Assembly (NCBI RefSeq): GCF_024703995.1
Contig: NZ_JAMXQV010000020.1
Coordinates: forward strand, 62,001 to 126,000
Length of the DNA stretch: 64,000 bases
Direction: 5' to 3'
Origin: Amycolatopsis iheyensis
GTDB taxonomy: Bacteria > Actinomycetota > Actinomycetes > Mycobacteriales > Pseudonocardiaceae
Under the pieces are notes generated by a model that was given only the letters and a program-made list of their open reading frames with translations, was not told where the DNA came from and did not search any database. The translations under genes and the position numbers were made by a program. Below, piece after piece: positions 53,332 through 62,494 of this stretch (the stretch's first letter is position 1; each line of letters opens with the position of its first letter).

Positions 53332-55383
53332 GTGACTGCCGAGACCTTGTACGGGGCCGATGACCTGACCCATCTCGAGGGTCTCGAGGCCGTCCGCAAA
53401 CGCCCCGGGATGTACATCGGCTCCACCGACAGCCGGGGCATCAACCACCTCTTCTCCGAGGTGGTCGACAACTCGACGGACGAGGGCGTCGCGGGCCACG
53501 CGACGAAGATCGTCGTCACGCTGCACGCCGACGGCAGCGTCCAGGTCGACGACGACGGCCGCGGCATCCCCACCGGCACCCACGCCAAGTCCGGTTTGTC
53601 CGGCGTGGAGCTGGTCCTGACCCGGCTGCACGCCGGCGGCAAGTTCGGCGGCTCCGGCTACAAGACCTCCGGCGGCCTGCACGGCGTCGGCGCTTCGGCG
53701 GTCAATGCGCTGTCGCACCGCTTCGACGTCACGGTGAAGCAGGACGGCAAGGTCCACCAGATGTCGTTCAAGCACGGCGTCCCCGGCACGTTCGACGCGC
53801 CGGGCCCGAAGGCGAAGTTCACCCGCCGCTCCGGGCTGAACCTCGCGGGCAAGATGAAGCGCGGCGAGCGCTCCGGCACGTCGATCCGCTACTGGTACGA
53901 CTCGCGCTACTTCGAGTCCGGCGCGGCGCTCGACGTCGAAGGCGTCCGGACCAAGCTGCGCAACACCGCGTTCCTGGTCCCGGGCGTCACGTACGTGCTG
54001 CGCACGGCGATCGAAGACACGATCAACGAAGAGACGTTCCACTTCCCGCACGGCCTGGTCGACATGGTCGACTTCCTGACACCGTCGGGCGAGAAGCCGG
54101 TCTGCGGCACGCTGCTGATCACCGGCGAGGGCACGTACAAGGAGAACGCGGCCGACGCCGCCGGCGTCATGCAGTCCAATGTGGAGCGGCACGCCGAGAT
54201 CGAGGTGGCGCTGCGCTGGGGCACCGGCTACGAGCGCACGGTCGAGTGCTTCACCAACACGATCCGCAACGTCCACGGCGGCACGCACCGCCGCGGCTTC
54301 GACCGCGCGATGGCGAAGGCGTTGCAGGACGCCATCTCCAAGACCCGCGGGCTGCTGAAGCCCAAGGAGGACATGCCGACGATCGAGGACGTCCTCGAGG
54401 GCATGACCGCGGTGATCCACGTCCGGCTGCCGGAGCCGCAGTTCACGTCGCAGACGAAGGACGAGCTGTCCACCGCGGGCATCACCCGCGTCATCCAGGG
54501 CATCGTCGACAAGCACGTCAAGGCGTGGACCGAAGAGCGCAAGACGAAGTCCGAGGCGAAGGTCGTGCTGCAGAAGGTGGTCGACGCCTCGCGCGTGCGG
54601 CTCACCCAGAAGCAGCAGAAGGACGCGGCCCGGCGCAAGACCGCGCTCGAGGGCGCGGCGATGCCGCCGAAGCTGGTCGACTGCCGCACCACCGGCGTCT
54701 CGCGCAGCGAGCTGTTCCTGGTGGAGGGCGACAGCGCGCTGGGGTCGGCGCGCATGGCGCGCGTCTCGGAGTACCAGGCGCTGCTGCCGCTGCGGGGAAA
54801 GATCCTGAACGTGCAGAAGGCGTCGCTGGGCGACACGCTGAAGAACGCCGAGATCGCGTCGATCGTGCAGGTCCTGGGCGCGGGCACCGGCCGCACGTTC
54901 GACCTGACGACGATGCGCTACGGCCGCGTCATCCTGATGGCGGACGCGGACGTCGACGGCTCGCACATCCGCACGCTGCTGATCACACTGTTCGCGAAGT
55001 ACATGCGCCCGGTGATCGAAGACGGCCGGCTGTACGCGGCGATGCCGCCGTTGCACAAGCTCGTCACGAAGGGCCGCAACCCGGAGACGCACTTCACCTT
55101 CACCCAGCGCGAGATGGAGACGAAGTTCGCCGAGCTGGAGAAGGCGGGCAAGAGCATCGTCACGCCGGTGCCCCGGTTCAAGGGGCTCGGCGAGATGGAC
55201 GCCGACGAGCTGTGGGAGACCACGATGAACCCGGCCAGCCGCTCGGTCCGCCGGATCACGATGGACGACGCCGAAGCCGCGGAGTCGGCACTGGAACTGT
55301 TGATGGGCGAGAAGGTCGAGCCCCGGCGCAACTGGCTGGTCGCCTCTTCCGACCGGGTCGACCGCGAAGCCATCGACGCCTGA
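53332..55383 (+). CDS. parE: type IIA topoisomerase subunit B (ParE/GyrB-like, second topoisomerase)
   Basis: A 683-residue ATPase subunit of a type IIA topoisomerase. GHKL ATPase motifs are seen: EVVDNSTDEGVAGHA, DDDGRGIPTG, and the ATP-lid GKFGGSGYKTSGGLHGVGAS. The transducer and the Toprim domain follow, with EGDSALGSARMARVSEYQAL and LMADADVDGSHI (Mg-binding DxD), and the C-terminal PRFKGLGEMDADELW. The Toprim variant EGDSALG instead of EGDSAGG matches the streptomycete ParE lineage rather than GyrB, so topoisomerase IV (decatenation) is the likely role. The GTG at 53332 has GGGAGAA upstream; it is followed 29 nt later by the ParC gene. Confidence 0.95.
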   Translation: MTAETLYGADDLTHLEGLEAVRKRPGMYIGSTDSRGINHLFSEVVDNSTDEGVAGHATKIVVTLHADGSVQVDDDGRGIPTGTHAKSGLSGVELVLTRLHAGGKFGGSGYKTSGGLHGVGASAVNALSHRFDVTVKQDGKVHQMSFKHGVPGTFDAPGPKAKFTRRSGLNLAGKMKRGERSGTSIRYWYDSRYFESGAALDVEGVRTKLRNTAFLVPGVTYVLRTAIEDTINEETFHFPHGLVDMVDFLTPSGEKPVCGTLLITGEGTYKENAADAAGVMQSNVERHAEIEVALRWGTGYERTVECFTNTIRNVHGGTHRRGFDRAMAKALQDAISKTRGLLKPKEDMPTIEDVLEGMTAVIHVRLPEPQFTSQTKDELSTAGITRVIQGIVDKHVKAWTEERKTKSEAKVVLQKVVDASRVRLTQKQQKDAARRKTALEGAAMPPKLVDCRTTGVSRSELFLVEGDSALGSARMARVSEYQALLPLRGKILNVQKASLGDTLKNAEIASIVQVLGAGTGRTFDLTTMRYGRVILMADADVDGSHIRTLLITLFAKYMRPVIEDGRLYAAMPPLHKLVTKGRNPETHFTFTQREMETKFAELEKAGKSIVTPVPRFKGLGEMDADELWETTMNPASRSVRRITMDDAEAAESALELLMGEKVEPRRNWLVASSDRVDREAIDA

Positions 55384-55412
55384 GTTTTTCGTAGCTACCA
55401 AGGAGTTCTACC

Positions 55413-58400
55413 GTGGCACGCCGCAAGGGCACCACCACCAAGGTCGATCCCAGCGCGTTCGACTCCCCCGGTGCGCACGTCTTCGACAACTCGCTGAAGA
55501 CCGAGATCGAAGACTCCTACCTGGAGTACGCGTACTCGGTCATCCACTCACGCGCCCTGCCGGACGCGCGTGACGGCCTGAAGCCGGTGCACCGCCGGAT
55601 CCTGTACTCGATGAACGAGAACGGCTACCGCCCGACGCACGCGTACGTGAAGTCGTCGCGCGTGGTCGGCGACGTCATGGGCAAGTACCACCCGCACGGC
55701 GACGTCGCGATCTACGACGCGATGGTGCGGCTGGCCCAGGACTTCTCGCTGAACGTCCCGCTGATCGACGGGCACGGCAACTTCGGATCCCCAGACGATG
55801 GACCGGCTGCTTCGCGGTACTGCCTGGTCGGAGACACCCGGATCCGGCTGGCGGACGGTTCCAGCCCGCGCATCGCCGACGTCGTGAACCTGCCTGCCGA
55901 CTCCGAGGCCGACGCCGACTTCGAGGTCCTGGACAAGGACGGCAAGGCCGTCCAGGTCGACAAGGTCTTCAACTCGGGCGTGCACCCGACGGTTCGAGTC
56001 ACCACGAAGTCCGGCTTTTCGCTCCGGGGCAGCGAGAACCACCCGGTGCTGTGTCTCGAGGCGCCGATGGGTGTCCCGGTGTTCCAGTGGAAGCAACTGG
56101 ACGAGATCAAGCCGGGCACGATCGTCTGCGTCGCGCGCAACGCGTGGACCAACGTCGTCCCGACCGCCCGGGAGTACGTGCTCGGCGTGCTGGCCGGCGC
56201 GTGGGCGTCCGAGGGCTTCGCCAGTGAGAACCGTGCCGGCTTCAACAACACCGACGAGCACTTCTTCGGTGAGGTCCTGCACGCCTACGACCAGGTCGTA
56301 GGCGGCAAGCGATACGTCTCCGAACGGCAGACCCGCCAGGATCGCAAGCGGATCCACGAACTCGATGTCCAGGACTACGCGGGCGGCATGGACGCCTTCC
56401 GCGCGAGCCCGCTCGCGGAGTTCATCGGCCACCAGGCACGCGACAAGGTCGTGCCCGAGTTCGTCTGGAACGGCGGACCGGGCGTCAAGCGGGCCTTCCT
56501 GATGGCGGCGTTCGAGGGTGACGGCGGCTGCCGGACCGCCAAGGACGGCTTCACGGTGCAGTACACGAGCTACAGTGAGCAGCTGACCGCCGGTCTGCAG
56601 GAACTGCTCGCGGAGTTCGGCGTAATGGCCACGCACCGGCGCTACACCCGGACCAGCGGCTCGGTCGAGCACCGGCTGGTCGTGTCGGGGCTGCGCAACG
56701 TTCGTGCGTTCGCCGAGCGCGTCGGGTTCCTCAAGACCAAGCAGACCCGGCTGCAGGAGCTTGTTCAGCGATCAGTGCTTCGCCCTCACCGGCTCAGCTC
56801 CGATCGCGTCCCGTTCGTGGCCGACTACGTGCGCGGCGCGATCGACTTCGACCATCGCGGCAGCGGGCGCAAGTGGCTGACCAAGCACAACTTCGACCGG
56901 ATCGAACGCTGGGAGACCGAGCGGCTCCGCATCATCGACCGGATCAAGGACACCGAGGTCCTCGCCACGATCCTGCCGATCATGGACTCGGGTTACCGGT
57001 TCGAAGAGGTCACCGAAGCCGTGGCCGCCGAGCCGGCCGAGGTTTATTCCGTCCGGGTCAAGACCGAAGACCACTCGTTCTTGGCCGGCGGGTTCGTCAA
57101 CCACAACACCGAAGCACGCATGTCCCCCGAAGCCATGCAGCTGGTCGGCGAGCTCGGCGAGGACACCGTCGACTTCCGCCCGAACTACGACGGCTCGCTC
57201 GAAGAGCCGTCCGTGCTGCCCGCGGCGTTCCCGAACCTGCTGGTCAACGGCACGTCCGGGATCGCGGTCGGGATGGCGACCAACATGATCCCGCACAACC
57301 TGGGCGAGGTCATCACCGCGGCGCGGTGGCTGATCACGCACCCGTCGGCGACGCTCGACAAGCTGATGGAGTTCGTGCCCGGCCCCGACCTGCCCACCGG
57401 CGGCAGCCTGCTGGGCCTCGACGAGGTCCGCCGCGCGTACGAGACCGGCCGCGGCGTGGTCCGGATGCGCGCGAACTGCGAGACCGGCCCCCTCGAAGGC
57501 AGCCGCGGGCGGCAGGCGATCACCGTCACCGAGCTGCCCTACGGCGTCGGCCCGGAGAAGGTGATCGAGAAGATCACCGACGAGGTCAACAAGTCCAAGC
57601 GGCTCACCGGCATCGCCGACGTCAAGGACCTCACCGACCGCGAGAACGGCACGCGGCTGGTCATCGAGTGCAAGGTGGGCGTCAACCCGCAGGCGCTGCT
57701 CGCGGACCTCTACCGGCTCACGCCGCTGGAGCAGTCGTTCGGCATCAACAACCTGGTGCTCGTCGACGGCCAGCCGCAGACGCTGGGCCTGAAGGAGCTG
57801 CTGGAAGTCTTCCTGCGGCACCGCTACGACGTCGTCACGCGGCGCACGAAGTACCGGCGCCGCAAGCGTGAAGAGCGGCTGCACCTGGTCGACGGCCTGC
57901 TGATCGCGCTGCTGAACATCGACAAGGTCATCAAGCTCATCCGCGAGAGCGAGAACGCGGCGGCCGCCAAGGACGGCTTGATGACGCGCTTCAAGCTGTC
58001 GGAGATCCAGGCGACGTACATCCTCGACACGCCGCTGCGCCGGCTCACGAAGTACGACCGGCTGGAGCTGGAGTCGGAGCAGGAGCGGCTGCGCGAGGAG
58101 ATCGCGGAGCTGTCGAAGATCCTCGACGACGAGTCGGTGCTGAAGAAGCTGGTGTCGTCGGAGCTGGCGAAGATCGCGAAGGACTTCCCGACCGAGCGCC
58201 GCACGTCCCTGATCGACGGTGACCTGAAGGAGGTCCTGGCGGCGTCGAAGCCTTCGGGCCCCTTGGAAGTCACGGACGACCCGTGCCAGGTGATCCTGTC
58301 GGCGACCGGCTTGGTCGCTCGCACGGCGGCGGAGTCGGAGGAGTCGACGGAGACCCGCCGCCGCAACGGCCGCGTGAAGCACGACGCCGTCGCGGCGGTG

Positions 58401-59183
58401 GTCCGCACGACCGCACGCGGGCAGATCCTGCTGGTGACCAGCCGCGGCCGCGCGTTCAAGACGGACGTGTTGCCGTTGCCGGTGCTCCCGGAGCAGGCCG
58501 GCACGGTGTCGCTGCGCGGCGGCATGGCGGCCAAGGAGCTGGTCCCGCTGGAGAAGGGCGAGACGGTCGTCGGCATCGCACCGCTGGGTGAGCAGGCGGC
58601 AGGTTCCCCGGGCTTGGCCCTCGGCACCCGCGCGGGCGTGGTGAAGGTGTGTTCACCGGAGTGGCCGGTCCGCTCGGACGAGTTCGAAGTGATCTCCCTG
58701 AAGGACGGCGACGAGGTCGTCGGCGCAACGTGGTTGACGGACGGCACGGAGACGCTGGCATTCGTGTCGTCGGAGGCAGCACTGCTGAAGTACGCGGCTT
58801 CACTGGTCCGCCCGCAGGGTCTCAAGGGCGGCGGCATGGCGGGCATCAACGTGGGCGCGGGCGCGGTGGTGTTCTTCGGAGCGGTCCGCACAGACGACGA
58901 CGAACACGGCGAGCCCCTAGTCATCACTTCGACGGGCGCCAGTGTGAAGGTCACGCCGTTCAGCGAGTACCCGGCGAAGGGCCGAGCCACGGGCGGCGTC
59001 CGGGCCCAGCGGTTCCTGAAGGGCGAAACGGCTCTTCGTGTGGCTTGGATCGGCCCGCGCCCGGCCGGCGCGGCTCGGAACGGTGACCCGGTGGAGCTCC
59101 CGGAGATCGACGTCCGCCGGGACGGTTCGGGGCACGCCCACCCAGGCCCGGACGTGGTGGGCCACCTCATCGAACGAGACTGA
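55413..59183 (+). CDS. parC: type IIA topoisomerase subunit A (ParC/GyrA-like) with in-frame intein
   Basis: A 1256-residue precursor. The N-extein (1-136) has the winged-helix and catalytic core start, with RRILYSMNENGYRPTHAYVK, DVMGKYHPHGDVAIYDAMVR and the active-site Tyr136 in AASRY. Residues 137-565 are an intein, and the C-extein resumes TEARMSPEAMQLVGELG. After splicing the protein has 827 residues, the normal length for ParC of streptomycetes. The C-terminal part (about 1000-1256) is the six-bladed pinwheel DNA-wrapping domain. Without splicing the Tyr is not followed by its TEAR core, so activity should depend on splicing. The ATG is behind AAGGAG. Confidence 0.95.
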   Translation: MARRKGTTTKVDPSAFDSPGAHVFDNSLKTEIEDSYLEYAYSVIHSRALPDARDGLKPVHRRILYSMNENGYRPTHAYVKSSRVVGDVMGKYHPHGDVAIYDAMVRLAQDFSLNVPLIDGHGNFGSPDDGPAASRYCLVGDTRIRLADGSSPRIADVVNLPADSEADADFEVLDKDGKAVQVDKVFNSGVHPTVRVTTKSGFSLRGSENHPVLCLEAPMGVPVFQWKQLDEIKPGTIVCVARNAWTNVVPTAREYVLGVLAGAWASEGFASENRAGFNNTDEHFFGEVLHAYDQVVGGKRYVSERQTRQDRKRIHELDVQDYAGGMDAFRASPLAEFIGHQARDKVVPEFVWNGGPGVKRAFLMAAFEGDGGCRTAKDGFTVQYTSYSEQLTAGLQELLAEFGVMATHRRYTRTSGSVEHRLVVSGLRNVRAFAERVGFLKTKQTRLQELVQRSVLRPHRLSSDRVPFVADYVRGAIDFDHRGSGRKWLTKHNFDRIERWETERLRIIDRIKDTEVLATILPIMDSGYRFEEVTEAVAAEPAEVYSVRVKTEDHSFLAGGFVNHNTEARMSPEAMQLVGELGEDTVDFRPNYDGSLEEPSVLPAAFPNLLVNGTSGIAVGMATNMIPHNLGEVITAARWLITHPSATLDKLMEFVPGPDLPTGGSLLGLDEVRRAYETGRGVVRMRANCETGPLEGSRGRQAITVTELPYGVGPEKVIEKITDEVNKSKRLTGIADVKDLTDRENGTRLVIECKVGVNPQALLADLYRLTPLEQSFGINNLVLVDGQPQTLGLKELLEVFLRHRYDVVTRRTKYRRRKREERLHLVDGLLIALLNIDKVIKLIRESENAAAAKDGLMTRFKLSEIQATYILDTPLRRLTKYDRLELESEQERLREEIAELSKILDDESVLKKLVSSELAKIAKDFPTERRTSLIDGDLKEVLAASKPSGPLEVTDDPCQVILSATGLVARTAAESEESTETRRRNGRVKHDAVAAVVRTTARGQILLVTSRGRAFKTDVLPLPVLPEQAGTVSLRGGMAAKELVPLEKGETVVGIAPLGEQAAGSPGLALGTRAGVVKVCSPEWPVRSDEFEVISLKDGDEVVGATWLTDGTETLAFVSSEAALLKYAASLVRPQGLKGGGMAGINVGAGAVVFFGAVRTDDDEHGEPLVITSTGASVKVTPFSEYPAKGRATGGVRAQRFLKGETALRVAWIGPRPAGAARNGDPVELPEIDVRRDGSGHAHPGPDVVGHLIERD
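55821..57107 (+). other. intein with LAGLIDADG-type endonuclease domain inside parC
   Basis: A 429-residue intein placed exactly between the catalytic tyrosine codon (55818-55820) and Thr (57108-57110). Splicing block A is CLVGDTRIRLADG with Cys1, block B is GSENHPV, and the C-terminal blocks end VYSVRVKTEDHSFLAGGFVNHN-like, closing with His-Asn followed by extein Thr. Two LAGLIDADG-like motifs, LGVLAGAWASEG and LMAAFEGDGG, carry the acidic catalytic residues, so a homing endonuclease could be active. The insertion point is the same as that used by mycobacterial GyrA inteins, but here it is in the ParC-like paralogue. It needs Cys1, Asn429 and Thr+1, all of which are present. Confidence 0.93.
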
Positions 59184-59188
59184 CGGTC

Positions 59189-59220
59189 GTGGGTGGTGCG
59201 CCGGCGGGCGCACCACCCAC
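59189..59220. terminator. bidirectional terminator between parC and acyl-CoA dehydrogenase genes
   Basis: A perfect 13-bp stem GTGGGTGGTGCGC/GCGCACCACCCAC with a 6-nt loop, 5 nt behind the parC stop and 2 nt from the convergent acyl-CoA dehydrogenase stop. It probably stops both transcripts. Confidence 0.83.
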
Positions 59221-59222
59221 AG

Positions 59223-60401
59223 TCAGGCCAGAAGCGCCTTCGCGATGTGGGTCACCTGGATTTCGTTGCTGCCGGCGTAGATCATCAGCGACTTCGCGTC
59301 CCGCGCCAGCTGCTCCACCCGGTACTCCGCCATGTACCCGTTGCCCCCGAAGAGCTGCACCGCCTCCATCGCCACCTCGGTAGCCGCTTCGGACGAGTAC
59401 AGCTTCATCGCCGACGCCTCCGCCAGCGTCGGACGCTTGCCCGCGTGGAGCTTGGCCACCGTCTGGAACACCATGTTCTGGACGTTCAGCCGCGCCACTT
59501 CCATCTTCGCCAGCTTGAGCTGGATCAGCTGGAACCGCCCGATCTCCTGGCCCCACAGCTTCCGCGACTTCGCGTATTCGACGCACAGCCGCAGGCACTC
59601 GTTGATGATCCCCAGCGACAACGCCGCCACCCCGACTCGCTCGGCCGCGAAGCTCTCCCGGGCGCTCTCCGAACCCGACGACGAAAGCAGCCGGTCCTCG
59701 CCCAGCCGGACGTCATCGAAGAACAGCTCGCCCGTTGGCGATGACATCATGCCCATCTTCTTGAACGGCTTGCCCTGGACGAAGCCCGGCAGCCCGCGGT
59801 CCAGCACGAAGGTCAGCACCGGGCGGTCGCGCACCGGCGAGCCGTCGTCCAGCTTCGCGTACACCACCACGACATCCGCGTAAGGGCCGTTGGTGATGAA
59901 CGTCTTCCGCCCGTTCAGCACGTATTCGCCCTCGGAAAGACGGACCGTGGTCTGCATACCGCCGAAGGCGTCGGAGCCGGAGTCCGGCTCCGTGATCGCC
60001 CAGGCGCCGATCTTCTCGAACGTCGCCAAGCCCGGCAGCCAACGTTCCTTCTGCTCCTGAGAGCCTTTCGAGAGGATCGTCGCCGCGGTCAGGCCCAGGG
60101 AGACGCCGAGGGACGCGACGATGCCCAGGCTCACCCCGGCCAGCTCGCTGATCGCGATCAGCGCGAGGGTTTCCTGGCCGCTCATCTTCGGTGTGGAAGA
60201 GCCCGAGGAACCGGAAAGCAGCTTCGAGACTGACTCTCGCGCGAGTGCGTCCAAGCCAAAGGCGGCGAACAGCTTCCGGATGATGTCGTACGGCGGCAAC
60301 GCCCCGCTCTCCAGCGCGTCCAGGTGTGGCCGGATCTCTTTGTCGATGAATTCCCGGATGGAGTCGCGGATCAGGAGATCCGTCTCGGACCACTCGATCA
60401 C
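59223..60401 (-). CDS. acyl-CoA dehydrogenase with IVD/LCAD-type catalytic layout
   Basis: A 392-residue FAD enzyme of the acyl-CoA dehydrogenase family. The standard motifs are AWAITEPDSGSDAFGG, KTFITNGPYADV, and RDAKSLMIYAGSNEIQ. At the place where most members have the catalytic Glu (YEGT), this one has Ala376 (YAGS); Glu254 in FAAERVG on helix G matches the alternative base used by isovaleryl-CoA and long-chain dehydrogenases. So a branched or large acyl-CoA substrate is likely. GTG at 60401 overlaps the SDR stop by 4 bp. It is the last gene of a five-gene minus-strand operon. Confidence 0.92.
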   Translation of the reverse strand: MIEWSETDLLIRDSIREFIDKEIRPHLDALESGALPPYDIIRKLFAAFGLDALARESVSKLLSGSSGSSTPKMSGQETLALIAISELAGVSLGIVASLGVSLGLTAATILSKGSQEQKERWLPGLATFEKIGAWAITEPDSGSDAFGGMQTTVRLSEGEYVLNGRKTFITNGPYADVVVVYAKLDDGSPVRDRPVLTFVLDRGLPGFVQGKPFKKMGMMSSPTGELFFDDVRLGEDRLLSSSGSESARESFAAERVGVAALSLGIINECLRLCVEYAKSRKLWGQEIGRFQLIQLKLAKMEVARLNVQNMVFQTVAKLHAGKRPTLAEASAMKLYSSEAATEVAMEAVQLFGGNGYMAEYRVEQLARDAKSLMIYAGSNEIQVTHIAKALLA

Positions 60402-61234
60402 GGCAGCCTCGCCGCGATGTCGTCGATCTGCCACGGCCCCTCGGTCTCGATCACCTTGACGTCGTGCCACCCCGCCAGTTCCGAGATCGCCCCTCCTTGG
60501 ACCGCGAATACTTTCCCGGAAACCGGGCACTTCGACGAAGCCAGGTAGGCCACCAACGGCGAGATGTTCGCCGGCGAGAAGGCATCGAACTCCCCGGGAG
60601 CCACCGGCGCAGCGAAAATCGCCCCCATCCCCGGCGTAGCCAACGTCAACCGCGTCCGGGCGATCGGCGCGATCGCGTTGACCCGCACCCCATAACGCTC
60701 CAGCTCAGCCGCCGCGACCAGAGTCATCGCCGCGATGCCCGCCTTGGCCGCGCCGTAGTTCAGCTGGCCCGGGTTCGGCAAGGTCACCCCGGACGCGGAC
60801 GCCGTGTTGATCACCGACGCGGCCACCGCGGAACCCGCCTTGGACAAGGACTTCCAGTACGCCGCCGCGTGGTGGAGCACCGCCGCGTGCCCCTTCAAGT
60901 GGACCGCGATCACCTCATCCCACTGCTGCTCGGTGAGGCCCGCGACGAAGCTGTCACGCAGGATGCCCGCGTTGTTGACCACCACGTCCAGCCGGCCGAA
61001 CTCGGACACCGCCTGCTCGACCAGCTCCGCCGCGCCCGCCCACGACGCCACGTCCGACGTGTTCGCCACGGCCGAACCGCCGGACGAGCGGATCTCCGAG
61101 ACCACTTCGGGGTCCGGCTCGATGTCGTTGACCACCACCGAAGCGCCTTCCGCGGCGAACAACAACGCATGCTCCCGCCCGATCCCCCGCCCCGCGCCGG
61201 TGATCACCGCCACGCGCCCGTCGAGTACACCCAT
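60398..61234 (-). CDS. SDR family oxidoreductase (3-hydroxyacyl-CoA dehydrogenase-like)
   Basis: A 278-residue classical SDR of the beta-oxidation-like branch. It has the cofactor loop VITGAGRGIGREH, VVVNDIEPD, VVNNAGILRD, the Ser in INTASASG, YxxxK in NYGAAKAGIAAM, and a C-terminal GGAISELAGWHDVKVIE tail typical of multifunctional-enzyme-type 3-hydroxyacyl dehydrogenases. The acidic residue after beta 2 suggests NAD. The ATG overlaps the MaoC stop (TGATG). It fits the step after MaoC hydration in the same operon. Confidence 0.92.
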   Translation of the reverse strand: MGVLDGRVAVITGAGRGIGREHALLFAAEGASVVVNDIEPDPEVVSEIRSSGGSAVANTSDVASWAGAAELVEQAVSEFGRLDVVVNNAGILRDSFVAGLTEQQWDEVIAVHLKGHAAVLHHAAAYWKSLSKAGSAVAASVINTASASGVTLPNPGQLNYGAAKAGIAAMTLVAAAELERYGVRVNAIAPIARTRLTLATPGMGAIFAAPVAPGEFDAFSPANISPLVAYLASSKCPVSGKVFAVQGGAISELAGWHDVKVIETEGPWQIDDIAARLP

Positions 61235-62058
61235 CACAGCTCCGCCAGTCCGTCTTTGATCACGAGTGTGTCTCCCACCTTGGTTTCGAAGGCGTACGAA
61301 CCCGGACCCGCCGCCCAGATCGACGTCGACAAGTCCTGTCCCGGCAGCACCGGCGCCGCGAACCGCACCGCCAGCCGCCGGAGCGACCCCGCTGGTGCCA
61401 CCGACGTCAGCACCGCCCAGGACGTGAACGCCATCGTGCACAGCCCGTGCGCGATGATCCCCGGCAGTCCCGCGGCGCGCGCGACCTCGGCGTCGAGGTG
61501 GATCGGCATCGGGTCGCCGGCCGCCGGGCCGTAGCGGTACGTCTGGTCGTCGTCGACGTGCTGGCTGACCGTCGCCACCGGAGGCGTGGCCCGCAGAGCC
61601 TCGTCGAACCGGTGCGAAGGTCCGAGCGAGCCCTCCTTCGAGCCGTTGTCGAAGCCTCGCACGAAGAACGTCACATACTGCTCGTTCACCAGCTCCCCGG
61701 AGGCGAGCCGGCATTCCAGGTACACCGTCGCCCGCGTGCCCTTCGGCAGCCCTTCGAAGCCGGTCATCTTGGCCCGTGACACGAGCGAATCACCGGGGCG
61801 GATCGGGCGGTGGAACCGGAAGTCCTGCTCACCGTGCAGCACCCGGCCGAACAACGACGTCGGCACGACCTCCAAGGCCGGCTCCAGCAGCGACTGGAAC
61901 ACCGGCACGATCGCGAACACCGGGCTCGCGACGTCGCCGGAAGCGTGCGCCGGGATCGGGTCGTTGGTCGCCGCCGCGTACTCGACCAGCCGCGCGCGCG
62001 TGACGTCGAACGGCTCCGGCGACGTCCACTTGTCCAGCCCGGCCGGGTCGAACTTCAC
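61234..62058 (-). CDS. MaoC family dehydratase (double hotdog enoyl-CoA hydratase-like)
   Basis: A 274-residue double-hotdog protein. The N-terminal half (about 1-140) is the non-catalytic hotdog (SVVPTSLFGRVLHGEQDF-like, FRFHRPIRPGDSL), and the C-terminal half carries the hydratase-2 motif (GDPMPIHLDAEVARAAGLPG, IAHGLC). It should hydrate a trans-2-enoyl-CoA, giving the R-3-hydroxyacyl-CoA in related enzymes. The GTG at 62058 overlaps the SRPBCC stop by 4 bp (GTGA). No signal peptide. Confidence 0.92.
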   Translation of the reverse strand: MKFDPAGLDKWTSPEPFDVTRARLVEYAAATNDPIPAHASGDVASPVFAIVPVFQSLLEPALEVVPTSLFGRVLHGEQDFRFHRPIRPGDSLVSRAKMTGFEGLPKGTRATVYLECRLASGELVNEQYVTFFVRGFDNGSKEGSLGPSHRFDEALRATPPVATVSQHVDDDQTYRYGPAAGDPMPIHLDAEVARAAGLPGIIAHGLCTMAFTSWAVLTSVAPAGSLRRLAVRFAAPVLPGQDLSTSIWAAGPGSYAFETKVGDTLVIKDGLAEL

Positions 62059-62486
62059 GCGACCAGCGCCTTGAACTTCTCGAGGGACTCGTCGAGGTTC
62101 TTCTTGCCGTCCTTCTCGACGGCCTTCCCGAGCGCCCCGACGATCATCTGCCCGGCGAACCCGGCCTCGATGCTCGCCGCCGAACCGGTGCCGGCCGCCG
62201 CCACCGACAGCGAGAACTCGATCTTGACCCCGGCCATCCCGGTGCCCGAGATGACCAACCGCGATGGCGGGTCGAACGCATCGACCGTCCAGGTGATCGT
62301 GTTCGCCATCCCGAGCATGGTGACCACTTCGGACACCTGCGAGCCCTGCGAAAACTCCGCCGGGACGTCGCCCTTCCACTTGGTGTGGATGGTCAGCCAC
62401 TTCTCGAAGTTGTTGGGATTGCTGAACTCCGCCCACACCTTCTCCGGCGCGGCGGGCAGTTCGACGGACGCGCTGATCCGGCCCAT
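62055..62486 (-). CDS. SRPBCC family protein (CoxG/polyketide cyclase-like)
   Basis: A 143-residue Bet v1-like protein (ISASVELPAAPEKVWAEFSNPNNFEKW, VVTMLGMANTITWTVDAFDPP) with a hydrophobic cavity. Family members bind hydrophobic small molecules and some are lipid carriers. Position between a thiolase/lipid-transfer gene and a MaoC gene suggests a helper role in handling a bulky acyl or steroid-like substrate; this is inference. The ATG is behind AGGAGA and lies 8 nt behind the thiolase stop. Confidence 0.88.
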   Translation of the reverse strand: MGRISASVELPAAPEKVWAEFSNPNNFEKWLTIHTKWKGDVPAEFSQGSQVSEVVTMLGMANTITWTVDAFDPPSRLVISGTGMAGVKIEFSLSVAAAGTGSAASIEAGFAGQMIVGALGKAVEKDGKKNLDESLEKFKALVA

Positions 62487-62494
62487 GGTTTCTC

